The translations under genes were made by a program, and so were the position numbers. The notes below the pieces were generated by a model. It searched no databases. It was given only the letters and a program-made list of their open reading frames with translations, and was not told the origin of the DNA. This document shows, piece by piece, positions 8,253 through 18,457 of a stretch of 64,000 nt of DNA. Where the stretch lies: assembly GCA_913778495.1 (NCBI GenBank), contig CAJYVD010000033.1:1-64000 (forward strand), in the 5' to 3' direction. This DNA comes from an uncultured Pantoea sp. GTDB taxonomy: Bacteria; Pseudomonadota; Gammaproteobacteria; Enterobacterales; Enterobacteriaceae. Numbering within the stretch: position 1 is the first letter of the stretch; each line of letters starts with the position of its first letter.

Positions 8253-9439
8253 GCCTGACATCCCCACGCGACAACGCGCTCTTATCGCGCAGCATGCTGG
8301 CGGTGATCGTGGCGCAGTTTTTCTCGGCCTTTGGTGACAATGCACTGCTGTTTGTTACCCTGGCGGTGCTGAAAAACCAGTTCTATCCCGACTGGAGCCA
8401 GCCCATCATGCAGATGATGTTTGTGGCTACTTACATCCTGCTGGCGCCTTTTGTGGGCCAGATTGCCGATAGCATTGCCAAAGGTCGAGTGATGATGCTG
8501 GCGAATGGCCTGAAGCTGCTGGGGGCGTTGACGATCTGCTTTGGCTTCAGTCCGTTTCTCGGGTACACGCTGGTGGGTGTGGGCGCGGCGGCATACTCAC
8601 CCGCGAAATACGGCATTCTTACGGAGATCACCCACGGCGAGCGGTTGGTGAAAGCCAACGGTCTGATGGAGGCGTCGACGATTGCCGCCATCTTACTGGG
8701 CTCGGTTGCGGGCGGCCTGCTGGCCGACTGGGATCTGCTGACGGCGCTGATCGTGTGTGCCCTTACTTACGCGTTGGCCGTCACGGCGAATATCTTTATC
8801 CCCAAATTGCCCGCCGCGCGTCCGGGGCAGGGCTGGCAGCTCGGCATGCTGTTGCGCGCCTTTGCCGCCTCGGTGCAGCAGCTGTGGCGCAACGGCGAAA
8901 CCCGCTTCTCACTGCTGGGCACCAGCTTGTTCTGGGGGGCGGGCGTGACGCTGCGTTTTCTGCTGGTGCTGTGGGTGCCGGTAGCGCTGGGTATCAGCGA
9001 CAACAAAACGCCGACCACGCTCAACGCCATGGTCGCGATTGGCATCGTAGTGGGGGCCGGAGCGGCGGCAAAATGGATCTCGCTGGAGAAGGTGCGCCGC
9101 TGTATGCCTGCGGGCGTGCTGATTGGCGTGATGGTGACGCTATTTTCGCTACAGCACAGCCTGCTGTCTGCTTATTTGATTTTGATGGTGATTGGCGCCT
9201 TGGGCGGTTTTTTCGTGGTACCGCTTAATGCGCTGCTGCAAGCGCGCAGTAAAGCCAGCATCGGCGCAGGGAGCGCCATTGCGGTGCAAAACTTTGCGGA
9301 AAATATCGCCATGCTGGTGATGCTGTGCGCCTATACCGTGGCGATTAAACTCGGTGCGCCGGCGGTGGCAACCGGTATCGGATTCGGCGTACTGTTTAGC
9401 CTGGCGATCGCCGTGCTGTGGTGGAAAGCGCGGCGCTAA
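8249..9439 (+). CDS. lplT: Lysophospholipid flippase LplT
   Basis: This 396-residue major-facilitator protein has about twelve hydrophobic segments from residue 10 on. LplT moves lysophosphatidylethanolamine from the outer to the inner leaflet of the inner membrane, where Aas re-acylates it. The N-terminal block [20 protein letters not shown] and the length fit the family. It starts inside the aas stop codon (ATGA) and is followed by a strong two-way terminator. Confidence 0.95.
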   Translation: MSLTSPRDNALLSRSMLAVIVAQFFSAFGDNALLFVTLAVLKNQFYPDWSQPIMQMMFVATYILLAPFVGQIADSIAKGRVMMLANGLKLLGALTICFGFSPFLGYTLVGVGAAAYSPAKYGILTEITHGERLVKANGLMEASTIAAILLGSVAGGLLADWDLLTALIVCALTYALAVTANIFIPKLPAARPGQGWQLGMLLRAFAASVQQLWRNGETRFSLLGTSLFWGAGVTLRFLLVLWVPVALGISDNKTPTTLNAMVAIGIVVGAGAAAKWISLEKVRRCMPAGVLIGVMVTLFSLQHSLLSAYLILMVIGALGGFFVVPLNALLQARSKASIGAGSAIAVQNFAENIAMLVMLCAYTVAIKLGAPAVATGIGFGVLFSLAIAVLWWKARR

Positions 9440-9458
9440 CGCTTTTCCATCTGACATA

Positions 9459-9496
9459 AAAAAACGCCGCCCGGCAGCAGCCGCGCGGCGTTTTTT
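9459..9496. terminator. Two-way terminator between lplT and tas
   Basis: AAAAAACGCCGC at 9459-9470 pairs with GCGGCGTTTTTT at 9485-9496 around a 14-base loop. The T runs on both strands suit the convergent genes lplT (+) and tas (-). Confidence 0.9.
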
Positions 9497-9506
9497 GTTA
9501 CCGCAG

Positions 9507-10547
9507 TTACGGTGCCGGATAGGTGTACTGACGGTGGATCGCCTCCAGTTCTTCAAGTACCTCGGCGTTCAGCGTAAGGTTGAAGCTCTCCACGTTAATT
9601 TTCAGCTGCTCCAGCGTGGTGGCACCTAACAGCGTGCTGGCCACAAAGGGCTGCTGGCGCACATAGGCGAGTGCCATTTGTGACGGATCCAGACCGTGCT
9701 TGTTGGCCAGCGCCACATAGGCAGCAATCGCCTGCTGTGACTGCTCGCCGCTGTAGCGCGTGAAGCGGCTAAACAGCGTATTACGCGCGCCGGCAGGCTG
9801 TGCGCCGTTGAGGTATTTGCCGCTCAGCGTGCCAAACGCGAGGCTGGAGTAAGCCAGCAGCTCGACGCCTTCGTGCTGGCTGATCTCGGCCAAGCCCACT
9901 TCAAAGCTGCGGTTCAGCAAGCTGTAAGGGTTTTGAATCGTTACGATGCGGGGCAGCTCGTGCTTTTCGGCCAGCTGCAGGTAGCGCATCACGCCCCACG
10001 CCGTTTCGTTCGAGACGCCAATGTAGCGGATTTTACCGGCGCGCACCTGTTCGGTCAGCGCCTCCAGCGTTTCCAGCAGCGTGACGCTGGCATTGGCATC
10101 GGTGTACTGGTAGCCGAGCTTGCCAAAGAAATTGGTTTGACGCTGCGGCCAGTGCAGCTGGTAGAGATCGAGGTAATCCGTGTTGAGACGCTTGAGGCTG
10201 GCGTCCAGCGCTTCGCGGATGTTTTTACGATCCAGCGCCTGGTGCGGACGAATCGACGCGTCCGCACCGCGAACCGGCCCGGCAATTTTGCTCGCCAGGA
10301 TGATTTTGTCGCGGCTGCCGCGCTTTTTCAGCCAGCTGCCAATGTACTGTTCGGTTAATCCCTGGGTTTCCGGGCGCGGCGGCACGGGGTACATTTCTGC
10401 GGTATCAATCAGGTTGATGCCGCTGCTGACCGCGTAATCAAGCTGTGCATGGGCGTCGGCTTCGCTGTTCTGCTCACCAAACGTCATTGTTCCTAACCCC
10501 AGCTGGCTGACTTCCAACGTGCTGTGGGGGATACGGTGATAATGCAT
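9507..10547 (-). CDS. tas: Aldo-keto reductase Tas
   Basis: Tas (346 residues, same as E. coli) is an NADP(H)-dependent aldo-keto reductase with a TIM-barrel fold. In E. coli it was found because it suppresses tyrosine auxotrophy in starving cells; its natural substrate is unclear. The start MHYHRIPHSTLEVSQLGLGT, the catalytic aspartate/tyrosine region DTAEMYPVPPRP and the HWPQR block are typical. The ATG at 10547 has a GGAAG site; homology begins exactly there. The gene order tas-ygdR-ygdQ-mutH matches E. coli. Confidence 0.95.
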   Translation of the reverse strand: MHYHRIPHSTLEVSQLGLGTMTFGEQNSEADAHAQLDYAVSSGINLIDTAEMYPVPPRPETQGLTEQYIGSWLKKRGSRDKIILASKIAGPVRGADASIRPHQALDRKNIREALDASLKRLNTDYLDLYQLHWPQRQTNFFGKLGYQYTDANASVTLLETLEALTEQVRAGKIRYIGVSNETAWGVMRYLQLAEKHELPRIVTIQNPYSLLNRSFEVGLAEISQHEGVELLAYSSLAFGTLSGKYLNGAQPAGARNTLFSRFTRYSGEQSQQAIAAYVALANKHGLDPSQMALAYVRQQPFVASTLLGATTLEQLKINVESFNLTLNAEVLEELEAIHRQYTYPAP

Positions 10548-10687
10548 TGCCGGCTTCCTTTTTATTATGAAAAAGAATGGTGTGTCATGCAGGACTATAG
10601 CCTGTGAAGCAGCGCGGACGAAAGGGGAAAGCGTGGAGGAAATCGCCTGCACGCGGGAAAAAAGGCGCAGGCAATGCATGGAAGCAC

Positions 10688-10906
10688 TTAACGTTCAATA
10701 ATGGTGGAGACCTCGTCGCCGTTAATCTGCATAACGTGGCCTTGCTCATCGGTATATTCCACCAAGCCAGTCTCTTTATCGATGGTGGGTTTGCCCTCGC
10801 TCATGATCATGCGCCCATCTTTGGTCGCCATGACATAATCGCTGCTGCACCCACTCATTAACAGCGCTGTTAAAATCACACCTGCTACACCCACTCGCCC
10901 CTTCAT
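10688..10906 (-). CDS. ygdR: Small lipoprotein YgdR (DUF903)
   Basis: A 72-residue lipoprotein precursor: a signal peptide of about 19 residues ends in a lipobox (LLMSGC), and a small domain [18 protein letters not shown]...DDEV-type follows. The family (YgdI/YgdR, DUF903) has an SH3-like fold and no known function. The start at 10906 was chosen for its GGGAG site and because it begins the signal peptide. A paralogue, ygdI, lies at 38851-39075. Confidence 0.93.
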   Translation of the reverse strand: MKGRVGVAGVILTALLMSGCSSDYVMATKDGRMIMSEGKPTIDKETGLVEYTDEQGHVMQINGDEVSTIIER

Positions 10907-11022
10907 GCTCAAGCTCCCTCGTCGCGACATCACCAGCAAAAGTGTAGTAATAAATCGTTTTGCCGCGAGGGTTAATCGCATGATTCTGAAAAGCAGTGGG
11001 CGAGCACGCGCCGCACTTGACA

Positions 11023-11748
11023 TCACGATGCGGCGTTTTTCTTACCGCGCATCAGGTTGAGACACTCCACCGCCATTGAGAAGAACATGGCAAAATAAAT
11101 GTAACCTTTTGGTACATGCACGCCAAAACTTTCCAAAATGAGCGTGAATCCCACCAAAATCAAAAATGCCAGCGCCAGCATTTTTACCGAGGGATGGCGG
11201 TCAACAAATTCACCAATTGCCCGAGCGGCAAACATCATCATAATCACCGCAATCACTACCGCCGCCATCATGATAAACAGGTGATCCGAGAGACCCACCG
11301 CCGTAATCACTGAGTCGAGGCTGAAAATGATATCGAGCAGCATGATCTGCACGATGGCCCCGAAGAACGAGTGAACGTTGGTCTTGTGCTCTTCTTCTCC
11401 GCCCTCGATGGTTTCGTGAATCTCCATGCTGGATTTCCACAGCAGGAACAGCCCGCCAAACAGCAGAATTAAGTCGCGCGCCGAAAACGCGTGTTCCATG
11501 ATCGAAAACAGCGGATTGGTCAGGCGGACCACCCAGGCTATTGAGGCCAGTAGGGCAAGACGCATCAGCATGGCACCCATCAGGCCAATGCGGCGTGCGC
11601 TGTTTTGCTGATGTTTAGGCAGCTTGGCCACCACCAGCGACAGGAAAATAATATTATCAATGCCTAAAACCACTTCCAGAATGGTTAACGTTCCCAGCGC
11701 CAGCCAGGCGTTGGGATCTGCAATCCAGTCAAACATGTGAGAGTTCAT
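11023..11748 (-). CDS. ygdQ: TerC-family membrane protein YgdQ
   Basis: This 241-residue integral membrane protein belongs to the TerC family, with about seven membrane segments. The family hallmarks, acidic residues inside helices, are seen in [19 protein letters not shown] (residues 18-36) and [16 protein letters not shown]. Related proteins are implicated in metal ion (manganese) handling at the membrane; no function is proven for YgdQ. The start could be 11748 or the in-frame ATG at 11736, since AGGA lies very close to the first and 12 bases from the second. A TATAAT box lies upstream. Confidence 0.93.
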   Translation of the reverse strand: MNSHMFDWIADPNAWLALGTLTILEVVLGIDNIIFLSLVVAKLPKHQQNSARRIGLMGAMLMRLALLASIAWVVRLTNPLFSIMEHAFSARDLILLFGGLFLLWKSSMEIHETIEGGEEEHKTNVHSFFGAIVQIMLLDIIFSLDSVITAVGLSDHLFIMMAAVVIAVIMMMFAARAIGEFVDRHPSVKMLALAFLILVGFTLILESFGVHVPKGYIYFAMFFSMAVECLNLMRGKKNAAS

Positions 11749-11771
11749 TCCTAAACGAAAGTTAAACGGCG

Positions 11772-11777
11772 ATTATA
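11772..11777 (-). promoter_or_regulatory. -10 box for ygdQ
   Basis: On the minus strand this reads TATAAT, a perfect sigma-70 -10 hexamer, 24 bases before the ygdQ start. I see no convincing -35 box at the usual spacing. Confidence 0.5.
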
Positions 11778-11838
11778 CACGTCGCGCAGCAACTTGTAGC
11801 GCTGCGCTGCGCGCGAAAGGGTGTGGCAAACGGGTGCG

Positions 11839-12525
11839 TTAGAGAAGAAAGTGGCGCGCCAGCAGCGGGCCAGTAAAGGTTTTTTTGAGATAAAACCCGC
11901 GCGGTAACGTCAGGATAGGCTGTCCCTGCTCGCCGATGGCCTCAGTGAGCGCCTTGCTGTTTGCCGCTTTAGGACGAAGCTGCAGCCAGGTGCCGTGCCG
12001 CGCAGTAATGTGCTCGACTCGGCCCAACACAATCATGTCCATCAGTTCTTCCCAATCTTCGCGCAGCTGCTGATCCTCTTCCGGGCTGGGCTGCCACAGC
12101 AGCGGCGAGCCGACACGACGTTCAGCCAGCGGCAAGGTGCGATCGCCCTCTACGGGAATCCACAATACGCGCGCCAGCTTATGTCGCACATGGCTGGTTT
12201 CCCACGTGACGCCGCTGTTGCCCGTTAGCGGGGCGACACACACAAACGTGGTTTCCAGCGGTTTACCTTGGGCATCTATTGGTATGGTTTTTAACTCAAT
12301 ACCAAGATGCGCAAAATCTTGCTCGGCTTTGCTGCCCGCGCTGGCGCCAAGATGCAGTTCCAGCAGCGTTCCAACCCACCCTTTGTCGCGCTTGAGATCG
12401 GTGGGAATTGGGAGACCCAGCTGGGCTGCCAGCGCAGACAGCGTTTGGCCCGCTAATTGGTGGGCGCGCTGCAACAGTTCCCCTTCGTGCTGCGGCGCGG
12501 CGGGCAGGGATGGCGAAATATTCAT
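11839..12525 (-). CDS. mutH: Mismatch-repair endonuclease MutH
   Basis: MutH (228 residues, E. coli 229) nicks the unmethylated strand of hemimethylated GATC sites when activated by MutS and MutL. The metal-binding catalytic set lies in [11 protein letters not shown], giving the D-(6)-E-X-K pattern of the type II endonuclease fold. The start at 12525 (MNISPSL) was chosen from the family N-terminus; sequence upstream in the open frame is unrelated. The ribosome-binding site is weak. The gene is divergent from rppH across a 683-bp gap full of DnaA boxes. Confidence 0.96.
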   Translation of the reverse strand: MNISPSLPAAPQHEGELLQRAHQLAGQTLSALAAQLGLPIPTDLKRDKGWVGTLLELHLGASAGSKAEQDFAHLGIELKTIPIDAQGKPLETTFVCVAPLTGNSGVTWETSHVRHKLARVLWIPVEGDRTLPLAERRVGSPLLWQPSPEEDQQLREDWEELMDMIVLGRVEHITARHGTWLQLRPKAANSKALTEAIGEQGQPILTLPRGFYLKKTFTGPLLARHFLL

Positions 12526-12670
12526 CGTGATACTGACCTGGTCGAATATTGTACAGCTTGGTGGGGACGCAGTTTTCCACACAAAGCCTACGAAGACTAA
12601 GCTGATAATAGCATGATTCAACATGCTTTTTTTGAAGAATTGTCTGTAAGCCCAATAGGGTAAGGGGCGG

Positions 12671-13113
12671 TTATCCCAGCTTGTCATCGACAATGAACAG
12701 GATCTTACACGCAGTTATCCACAGAAAGGTGGGATAACCGCGCACAGAAGTGACACCTGTTTCCATTTACAGCCTTGACTTTATCGACTTGCACGCTTTT
12801 TTTCCTTTTTTTGACCAGGTTTAGGACATTCTCTGTGGATAAATACGGCGCTGGTTACTATTTGACCTGCTGCGTGAGACAGGCTGCTGTTTACAACGGT
12901 TGTGGGTAAATGAGGTGAGGAGATTTTTATTTATTTGCATGACAAATAATGGTTTTTTTTGTGTCATGATAGTAGTCGATGAGAATTTTCCGAAGCGGTT
13001 ATTCAATGCATTCCCGTGTTCTACACATAGCTATCCACAGAAAAGGTGAATAAGATCGACCTTAAAAGCTCCAGGCTGTTTATAAGTTGGCAACATTCTG
13101 TGAGTTATCCCAC
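12671..13113. promoter_or_regulatory. DnaA-box cluster between mutH and rppH
   Basis: The 683-bp gene-free gap (12526-13208) holds perfect DnaA boxes TTATCCACA at 12715-12723 (+) and 12834-12842 (-), and one-mismatch boxes CTATCCACA at 13031-13039 (+) and TTACCCACA at 12901-12909 (-). Further TTATCC cores lie at 12671, 12732-12737 (-) and 13105. Poly-T/A tracts at 12796-12812 and 12953-12960 add AT-richness. I see no credible protein gene. Promoters of both mutH and rppH must lie here; DnaA control of one or both, or a titration site, is inferred. Confidence 0.6.
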
Positions 13114-13208
13114 TGTTAACCGACGAACTCCCCTGATATCCAGTGGTTTACCGTCTGTAAGGAGTGTGAAACAATCAAGCCATTCAAATTTAGCTTTGAG
13201 GTAGTCCA

Positions 13209-13739
13209 GTGATCGATGATGATGGCTACCGCCCAAATGTGGGTATCGTAATCTGTAACAGGCAGGGACAAGTGTTATGGGCCAGGCGCTTTGGACAGCA
13301 CTCCTGGCAATTTCCTCAAGGAGGCATCAATCCGGGTGAAACCGCTGAACAGGCCATGTACCGTGAACTGTTTGAAGAAGTGGGTTTGCACCGCAAAGAT
13401 GTTCGTATACTTGCTTCGACCCGTAACTGGTTACGTTACAAATTGCCAAAACGTTTGGTGCGTTGGGATACAAAGCCGGTGTGTATCGGCCAGAAACAGA
13501 AGTGGTTTCTTCTGCAATTGATGTGCAGTGATGCGGATATCAATGTGCAACACAGCAGCACGCCGGAGTTCGATGGGTGGCGCTGGGTCAGCTTTTGGTA
13601 TCCGGTACGTCAAGTGGTCTCGTTTAAGCGCGATGTTTATCGTCGCGTCATGAAGGAGTTTGCTGGCGTGGTTATGTCTATGCAGGAGAGTGCGGGGCAG
13701 CGCAATAATCACGCCGCCCATCGACGTAAAAGAGGATAG
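13209..13739 (+). CDS. rppH: RNA pyrophosphohydrolase RppH
   Basis: RppH (176 residues, same as E. coli) removes pyrophosphate from the 5' end of mRNA and so starts RNase E-dependent decay. The Nudix box [20 protein letters not shown] continues into VGL (residues 38-60). The start is a GTG at 13209, as in E. coli, giving [12 protein letters not shown]. The C-terminus is basic (HRRKRG). ptsP follows 12 bases later, so the two probably share a transcript. Confidence 0.97.
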   Translation: MIDDDGYRPNVGIVICNRQGQVLWARRFGQHSWQFPQGGINPGETAEQAMYRELFEEVGLHRKDVRILASTRNWLRYKLPKRLVRWDTKPVCIGQKQKWFLLQLMCSDADINVQHSSTPEFDGWRWVSFWYPVRQVVSFKRDVYRRVMKEFAGVVMSMQESAGQRNNHAAHRRKRG

Positions 13740-13751
13740 GCCACGCCCTTT

Positions 13752-15998
13752 ATGCTCACTCAGTTGCGCGAAATTGTAGAAAAAGTGGCGAGCGCACCGC
13801 GTCTGAATGAAGCGCTCGACATTCTGGTAAATGAAATCTGTTTGGCGATGGAAACGGAGGTCTGTTCGGTTTATCTGGCCGATCACGACCGCCGTTGCTA
13901 TTACCTGATGGCCACGCGCGGCTTAAAAAAACCGCGCGGCCGCACCGTTACGCTGGCATTCGATCAGGGCATTGTGGGATTGGTAGGACGCCTTGCGGAG
14001 CCTATCAACCTCGCCGATGCGCAGAGCCATCCCAGCTTCAAATATATTCCTGCCGTTAAAGAAGAGCGCTACCGCTCCTTCCTCGGCGTCCCGATCATTA
14101 GCCGTCGCCAGCTGCTGGGCGTGCTGGTGGTACAGCAACGGGAACATCGTCAATTCGACGAAAGCGAAGAGTCTTTCCTGGTCACGCTTGCCACGCAGAT
14201 GGCGGGATTGCTGTCGCAATCTCAGCTGGGACAGTTGTTTGGCCAGTTTCGTCAAACGCGCGTTAAAGCGATTGCGGCTGCGCCAGGCGTGGCCGTTGCG
14301 CCCGGTTGGGTCGATCAGATTCAGCCGCAGCTCGATCAGGTTACCGCAGCCTCAACCCTGGATGTGCAGCGCGAGCGCGAGCGCCTGAGCCTGGCGATGA
14401 GTGAAGCGGCAAATGAATTTCGCCGCTTTAGCAAGCGCTTTGCGGCGAGCGTACAAAAAGAGAGCGCGGCGATTTTCGATCTCTACTCGCATTTACTCAC
14501 CGATGCGCGACTGAAAAAAGATCTCTTTGCAGAGATCGATCGCGGATCGGTGGCCGAATGGGCGGTTAAGACGGTCATCGAGAAGTTCGCTGAGCAATTT
14601 GCCAATTTGCAGGATCAGTATCTGCGCGAGCGCGCAGGCGATTTGCGCGTGCTGGGGCAGCGCCTGCTGTTTCACCTTGACGATACGCTGGTGGGCACCA
14701 ACGCCTGGCCGGAGCGCTTTGTGCTGGTGGCAGATGAACTCACGGCTACCTCGCTGGCGGAAGTACCGCAGGAGCGCTTAGCCGGCATCGTGGTGCGTGA
14801 CGGGGCCGCCAACTCGCACGCGGCGATCCTGACGCGCGCCATGGGGATCCCTACCGTCATGGGCGCCGATATTTTGCCGGCCCAGCTCAATAAGCGTTTG
14901 CTGATTGTCGATGGCTATCGTGGCGAAGTGTTAATCGATCCCGAGCCGGTTTTGGTTCAGGAATACCAGCGGCTTATCAGCGAAGAGAATGCGCTGAGCA
15001 AAATGGCCGAAGGCGTGGTCGATCAGCCCGGTGAATTGAAAAGCGGCCAGCGCGTGCAGGTGATGCTGAATGCGGGCTTGAGCCCCGAGCATGAGCAGGC
15101 GCTCGACAGCTGGGTGGACGGCATCGGCCTCTATCGCACGGAAATTCCGTTTATGCTGCAAAGCGGTTTTCCTTCCGAGGAAGAGCAGGTTGCGCAGTAT
15201 CAGGGAATGCTACAGCTGTTCTACAACAAGCCGGTGACGTTGCGTACCCTGGATATCGGGGCGGACAAGCAGCTGCCGTATATGCCCATCAGCGAAGAAA
15301 ATCCTTGCCTTGGCTGGCGCGGCATCCGCCTTACGCTCGATCAGCCAGAAATTTTCCTCGTGCAGGTGCGCGCGATGCTGCGTGCGAATGCCGCCTCCGG
15401 CAACCTCAGTATTCTGCTGCCCATGATCAGCCACATCGATGAAATCGATGACGCGCGTCGCCTGATCGATCGCGCCGGACGTGAAGTGGAAGACATGCTT
15501 GGCTATGCCATTCCAACGCCGCGCATTGGCGTGATGATCGAAGTGCCGTCAATGCTGTTTATGATCCCGCATCTGGCCGCGCGCGTGGACTTCATTTCGG
15601 TAGGCACCAATGACTTAACCCAATATCTGCTGGCGGTTGATCGCAATAACACGCGCGTGGCGAACCTGTACGATCCGCTCCATCCCGCCATGCTGCGGGC
15701 GCTGCAAGGCATTGCTCACGAAGCCCGGAAGGCCAATCTTGAACTGTGCCTGTGTGGTGAAATGGCCGGCGATCCAATGTGTGTCGCACTGCTGGTGGGA
15801 CTGGGCTACCATCATCTCAGCATGAATGGCAAGAACATCCCGCGCGTCAAATATCTGTTACGCCACCTGGATTATGAAGAAGCGCAAAAGCTGAGTGAGG
15901 AGGCCGTCGAGGCGCATACCGCGTCAGAAGTGCGGCATCGGATCTCCGCCTTTATGGAGCGCCGTGGCTTGGGCGGATTGATTCGCGGCGGGCGTTAA
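13752..15998 (+). CDS. ptsP: PEP-protein phosphotransferase PtsP (enzyme I-Ntr)
   Basis: PtsP (748 residues, same as E. coli) takes phosphate from phosphoenolpyruvate and passes it to NPr (PtsO) and then PtsN, a regulatory branch that responds to nitrogen and potassium. A GAF domain fills residues 1-160, followed by the enzyme I region with the phospho-histidine motif GAANSHAAILTRAMGIP (about 350-368) and the PEP-binding barrel with SVGTNDLTQYLLAVDRNN. It lies directly downstream of rppH. Confidence 0.97.
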   Translation: MLTQLREIVEKVASAPRLNEALDILVNEICLAMETEVCSVYLADHDRRCYYLMATRGLKKPRGRTVTLAFDQGIVGLVGRLAEPINLADAQSHPSFKYIPAVKEERYRSFLGVPIISRRQLLGVLVVQQREHRQFDESEESFLVTLATQMAGLLSQSQLGQLFGQFRQTRVKAIAAAPGVAVAPGWVDQIQPQLDQVTAASTLDVQRERERLSLAMSEAANEFRRFSKRFAASVQKESAAIFDLYSHLLTDARLKKDLFAEIDRGSVAEWAVKTVIEKFAEQFANLQDQYLRERAGDLRVLGQRLLFHLDDTLVGTNAWPERFVLVADELTATSLAEVPQERLAGIVVRDGAANSHAAILTRAMGIPTVMGADILPAQLNKRLLIVDGYRGEVLIDPEPVLVQEYQRLISEENALSKMAEGVVDQPGELKSGQRVQVMLNAGLSPEHEQALDSWVDGIGLYRTEIPFMLQSGFPSEEEQVAQYQGMLQLFYNKPVTLRTLDIGADKQLPYMPISEENPCLGWRGIRLTLDQPEIFLVQVRAMLRANAASGNLSILLPMISHIDEIDDARRLIDRAGREVEDMLGYAIPTPRIGVMIEVPSMLFMIPHLAARVDFISVGTNDLTQYLLAVDRNNTRVANLYDPLHPAMLRALQGIAHEARKANLELCLCGEMAGDPMCVALLVGLGYHHLSMNGKNIPRVKYLLRHLDYEEAQKLSEEAVEAHTASEVRHRISAFMERRGLGGLIRGGR

Positions 15999-16035
15999 CT
16001 GTTTACATTTCTGCGGAAATTGTACAAAGCGGCTG

Positions 16036-16044
16036 TGCTATCAT
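16036..16044 (+). promoter_or_regulatory. Possible extended -10 promoter of lgt
   Basis: TGCTATCAT preceded by TGTGC forms an extended -10 box 67 bases before the lgt start, in the 112-bp gap after ptsP. No good -35 box is seen, which fits an extended -10 promoter. Confidence 0.35.
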
Positions 16045-16110
16045 GCGCAGCCTTTTATTATATCGACCCCTTAAGTCAGACCCGTTTCAGGGCAGAAAAA
16101 ACGATGGTGA

Positions 16111-16992
16111 ATGATGACTAACGGCTACATTTCGTTTCCCCAATTCGATCCGGTGATTTTCTCCATCGGACCGGTTTCACTACACTGGTACGGCTTGATG
16201 TATCTGGTGGGTTTTGTCTTCGCGATGTGGCTCGCGGTGCGCCGCGCCAACAAACCGGGCAGCGGCTGGAAAAAAGAGGAAGTTGAAAACTTGCTTTACG
16301 CCGGCTTTCTGGGCGTATTTCTCGGCGGGCGTATTGGCTACGTACTGTTCTATAACCTGCCGCTGTTCCTTGAGAATCCGCTCTATCTGTTTAAGGTTTG
16401 GGACGGGGGGATGTCCTTCCACGGCGGCCTGATTGGCGTGATCGTGGTGATGCTGATTTTTGCGCGTCGGACCAAACGCCACTTCTTCCAGGTCGCGGAC
16501 TTCATTGCGCCGCTGATACCGTTCGGGTTGGGTGCGGGCCGCCTGGGTAACTTTATCAACGGCGAGCTGTGGGGCCGCGTGGCGCCTGATTTTAAATACG
16601 CCATGCTGTTCCCGGGCTCGCGCAGCGAAGACATTGCCCTCGCTGCCAACAATCCACAGTACCAGTCGCTGTTAAACACCTATGGCGTGCTGCCGCGTCA
16701 TCCTTCACAGCTCTACGAGCTGGTGCTGGAAGGTGTGGTGCTGTTTATCATCCTTAATTTGTTTATCCGTAAGCCGCGCCCGATGGGCAGCGTGTCAGGC
16801 TTGTTCCTGATTGGCTACGGTGCATTCCGAATCATTGTTGAGTTCTTCCGCCAGCCAGATGCGCAGCTCGGCCTGTTTGAAGGCGGCATCAGCATGGGGC
16901 AAATTCTGTCGATCCCGATGATTCTGGCGGGCATTATTATGATGGTTTGGGCATATCGTCGCCCGCAGCAACACACACGAGAGGTAAAATGA
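16111..16992 (+). CDS. lgt: Prolipoprotein diacylglyceryl transferase Lgt
   Basis: Lgt (293 residues, E. coli 291) transfers diacylglycerol from phosphatidylglycerol to the lipobox cysteine of prolipoproteins in the inner membrane. It has about seven membrane segments. The signature [19 protein letters not shown] and the essential histidine in [13 protein letters not shown] are present. Two consecutive ATG codons (16111, 16114) can serve as start. The stop overlaps the thyA start (ATGA). It serves lipoproteins in this window such as YgdR, YgdI and MltA. Confidence 0.97.
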   Translation: MMTNGYISFPQFDPVIFSIGPVSLHWYGLMYLVGFVFAMWLAVRRANKPGSGWKKEEVENLLYAGFLGVFLGGRIGYVLFYNLPLFLENPLYLFKVWDGGMSFHGGLIGVIVVMLIFARRTKRHFFQVADFIAPLIPFGLGAGRLGNFINGELWGRVAPDFKYAMLFPGSRSEDIALAANNPQYQSLLNTYGVLPRHPSQLYELVLEGVVLFIILNLFIRKPRPMGSVSGLFLIGYGAFRIIVEFFRQPDAQLGLFEGGISMGQILSIPMILAGIIMMVWAYRRPQQHTREVK

Positions 16993-17783
16993 AACAGTAT
17001 CTGGACCTGATGCAACACGTGCTGAATGAGGGCGCTGAAAAGGCCGATCGTACCGGCACCGGCACGCGCTCAATTTTTGGCCACCAGATGCGTTTTAACT
17101 TGCAGGAAGGGTTTCCGCTGGTCACGACCAAAAAAGTGCATCTGCGCTCGATTATTCATGAACTGCTGTGGTTCCTGAAGGGCGAGACCAATATTGGCTA
17201 TCTGAAAGAGAATAACGTCACTATTTGGGACGAATGGGCAAGCGAGACCGGCGATCTTGGGCCGGTTTACGGTAAACAGTGGCGCAGCTGGGGCACCGCG
17301 TCTGGCGCAGAGATCGATCAAATCACGAAAGTGATTGAGCAGCTGAAGCGCGATCCCGACTCGCGCCGCATTATCGTCTCTGCGTGGAACGTTGGCGAAC
17401 TGGATCAGATGGCGCTGGCACCGTGCCACGCCTTTTTCCAGTTCTATGTTGCCAACGGAAAACTCTCCTGCCAGCTGTATCAGCGCTCCTGCGATATCTT
17501 CCTTGGTTTGCCGTTTAACATCGCCAGTTACGCGCTGCTGGTGCATATGGTGGCGCAACAGTGTGACTTAGAAGTCGGTGATTTCGTCTGGACGGGTGGC
17601 GATACGCACCTGTACAGCAATCATCTGGAGCAGGCGCGCCTGCAGCTGACGCGTGAGCCACGTCCACTGCCGAAGCTGGTGATCAAACGTAAACCGGCCT
17701 CAATTTTTGACTATCAGTTCGATGATTTTGCAGTTGAGGGATACGATCCGCATCCCGCCATCAAGGCGCCAGTGGCGGTCTAA
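16989..17783 (+). CDS. thyA: Thymidylate synthase ThyA
   Basis: ThyA (264 residues, the usual length) methylates dUMP to dTMP with methylene-tetrahydrofolate. The catalytic cysteine is Cys146 in [12 protein letters not shown], and the folate and dUMP-binding blocks [18 protein letters not shown] and GDTHLYSNH are intact. The ATG at 16989 overlaps the lgt stop and has a GAGGTAAA site, so lgt-thyA are coupled as in E. coli. A strong terminator follows. Confidence 0.98.
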   Translation: MKQYLDLMQHVLNEGAEKADRTGTGTRSIFGHQMRFNLQEGFPLVTTKKVHLRSIIHELLWFLKGETNIGYLKENNVTIWDEWASETGDLGPVYGKQWRSWGTASGAEIDQITKVIEQLKRDPDSRRIIVSAWNVGELDQMALAPCHAFFQFYVANGKLSCQLYQRSCDIFLGLPFNIASYALLVHMVAQQCDLEVGDFVWTGGDTHLYSNHLEQARLQLTREPRPLPKLVIKRKPASIFDYQFDDFAVEGYDPHPAIKAPVAV

Positions 17784-17806
17784 CATCCTCTGCGCGACGC
17801 GCACAC

Positions 17807-17834
17807 AACCCTGCCGCATGGCAGGGTTTTTTTT
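17807..17834 (+). terminator. Intrinsic terminator of lgt-thyA
   Basis: CCCTGCC (17809-17815) pairs with GGCAGGG (17820-17826) around GCAT, followed by eight T. Confidence 0.92.
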
Positions 17835-17986
17835 ACCCTGAAATCTTATTATCTCCTTTTATTTTTGAACCCATCGCACGCCCCAGCTGTATCTCGCGTA
17901 AACACGCTACGCTGCCTGGAAGCTTCATTCCATCATTGCGGTCAGGCGCTTGTGGGGCCACACCGTAAAGCGCAAAGTCATGCGCC

Positions 17987-18457
17987 ATGAACAAATACTC
18001 TTTTGCGGGTTTTACCCTGCCTGAACTGATGCTGGTGATGGCGATTGCCGGAATAGTCAGTCTGGGCGGCTTTCAGGGCTGGCAGCGCTGGCAACAGCAG
18101 CAACAGCTGCGCGACAGCGCCCACCAGCTGCAAGGCTTTTTGTTGCGTTTGCGGGCGCACGCCAACTGGCATAACCGTGAGGTCAATCTGTGGTTAATGC
18201 CGGGCAAGCCGGGTTGTCTCGGCGCAGGAAAACGGCCGGTCATGAACTGTCAGCCGCCGTCGCGCTGGTTATACACACCGCCTTATCCCGGCGTGCGCAT
18301 TCAAAGCATGGTAGGCGAGCCGGGATTTTATGGTCGGCGTGACGTCGCACGACCAGGCAGCATCGATATTCAGAGCGAGGCCGGACGCTGGCGGGTAATC
18401 ATCTCTTCGCGTGCGCGCATCCGGCTATGTCGACCGGAGGACAAAAAATGCACCTGA
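17987..18457 (+). CDS. ppdA: Prepilin peptidase-dependent protein A (minor pseudopilin)
   Basis: A 156-residue type IV pilin-like protein. The short leader MNKYSFAG is followed by the cleavage and methylation site F-T-L-P-E and a hydrophobic helix (about residues 9-28). The C-terminal part is a small globular domain with cysteines. It is first of four genes (ppdA-ppdB-ygdB-ppdC) that resemble the minor pilins priming a type IV pilus or type II secretion pseudopilus. It overlaps ppdB by 10 bases. Confidence 0.85.
   Translation: MNKYSFAGFTLPELMLVMAIAGIVSLGGFQGWQRWQQQQQLRDSAHQLQGFLLRLRAHANWHNREVNLWLMPGKPGCLGAGKRPVMNCQPPSRWLYTPPYPGVRIQSMVGEPGFYGRRDVARPGSIDIQSEAGRWRVIISSRARIRLCRPEDKKCT

Noticed and set aside
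12821-13006. Small minus-strand open frame in the mutH-rppH gap
   Set aside because: The translation has no recognisable feature and no good ribosome-binding site, and it runs across two DnaA boxes.
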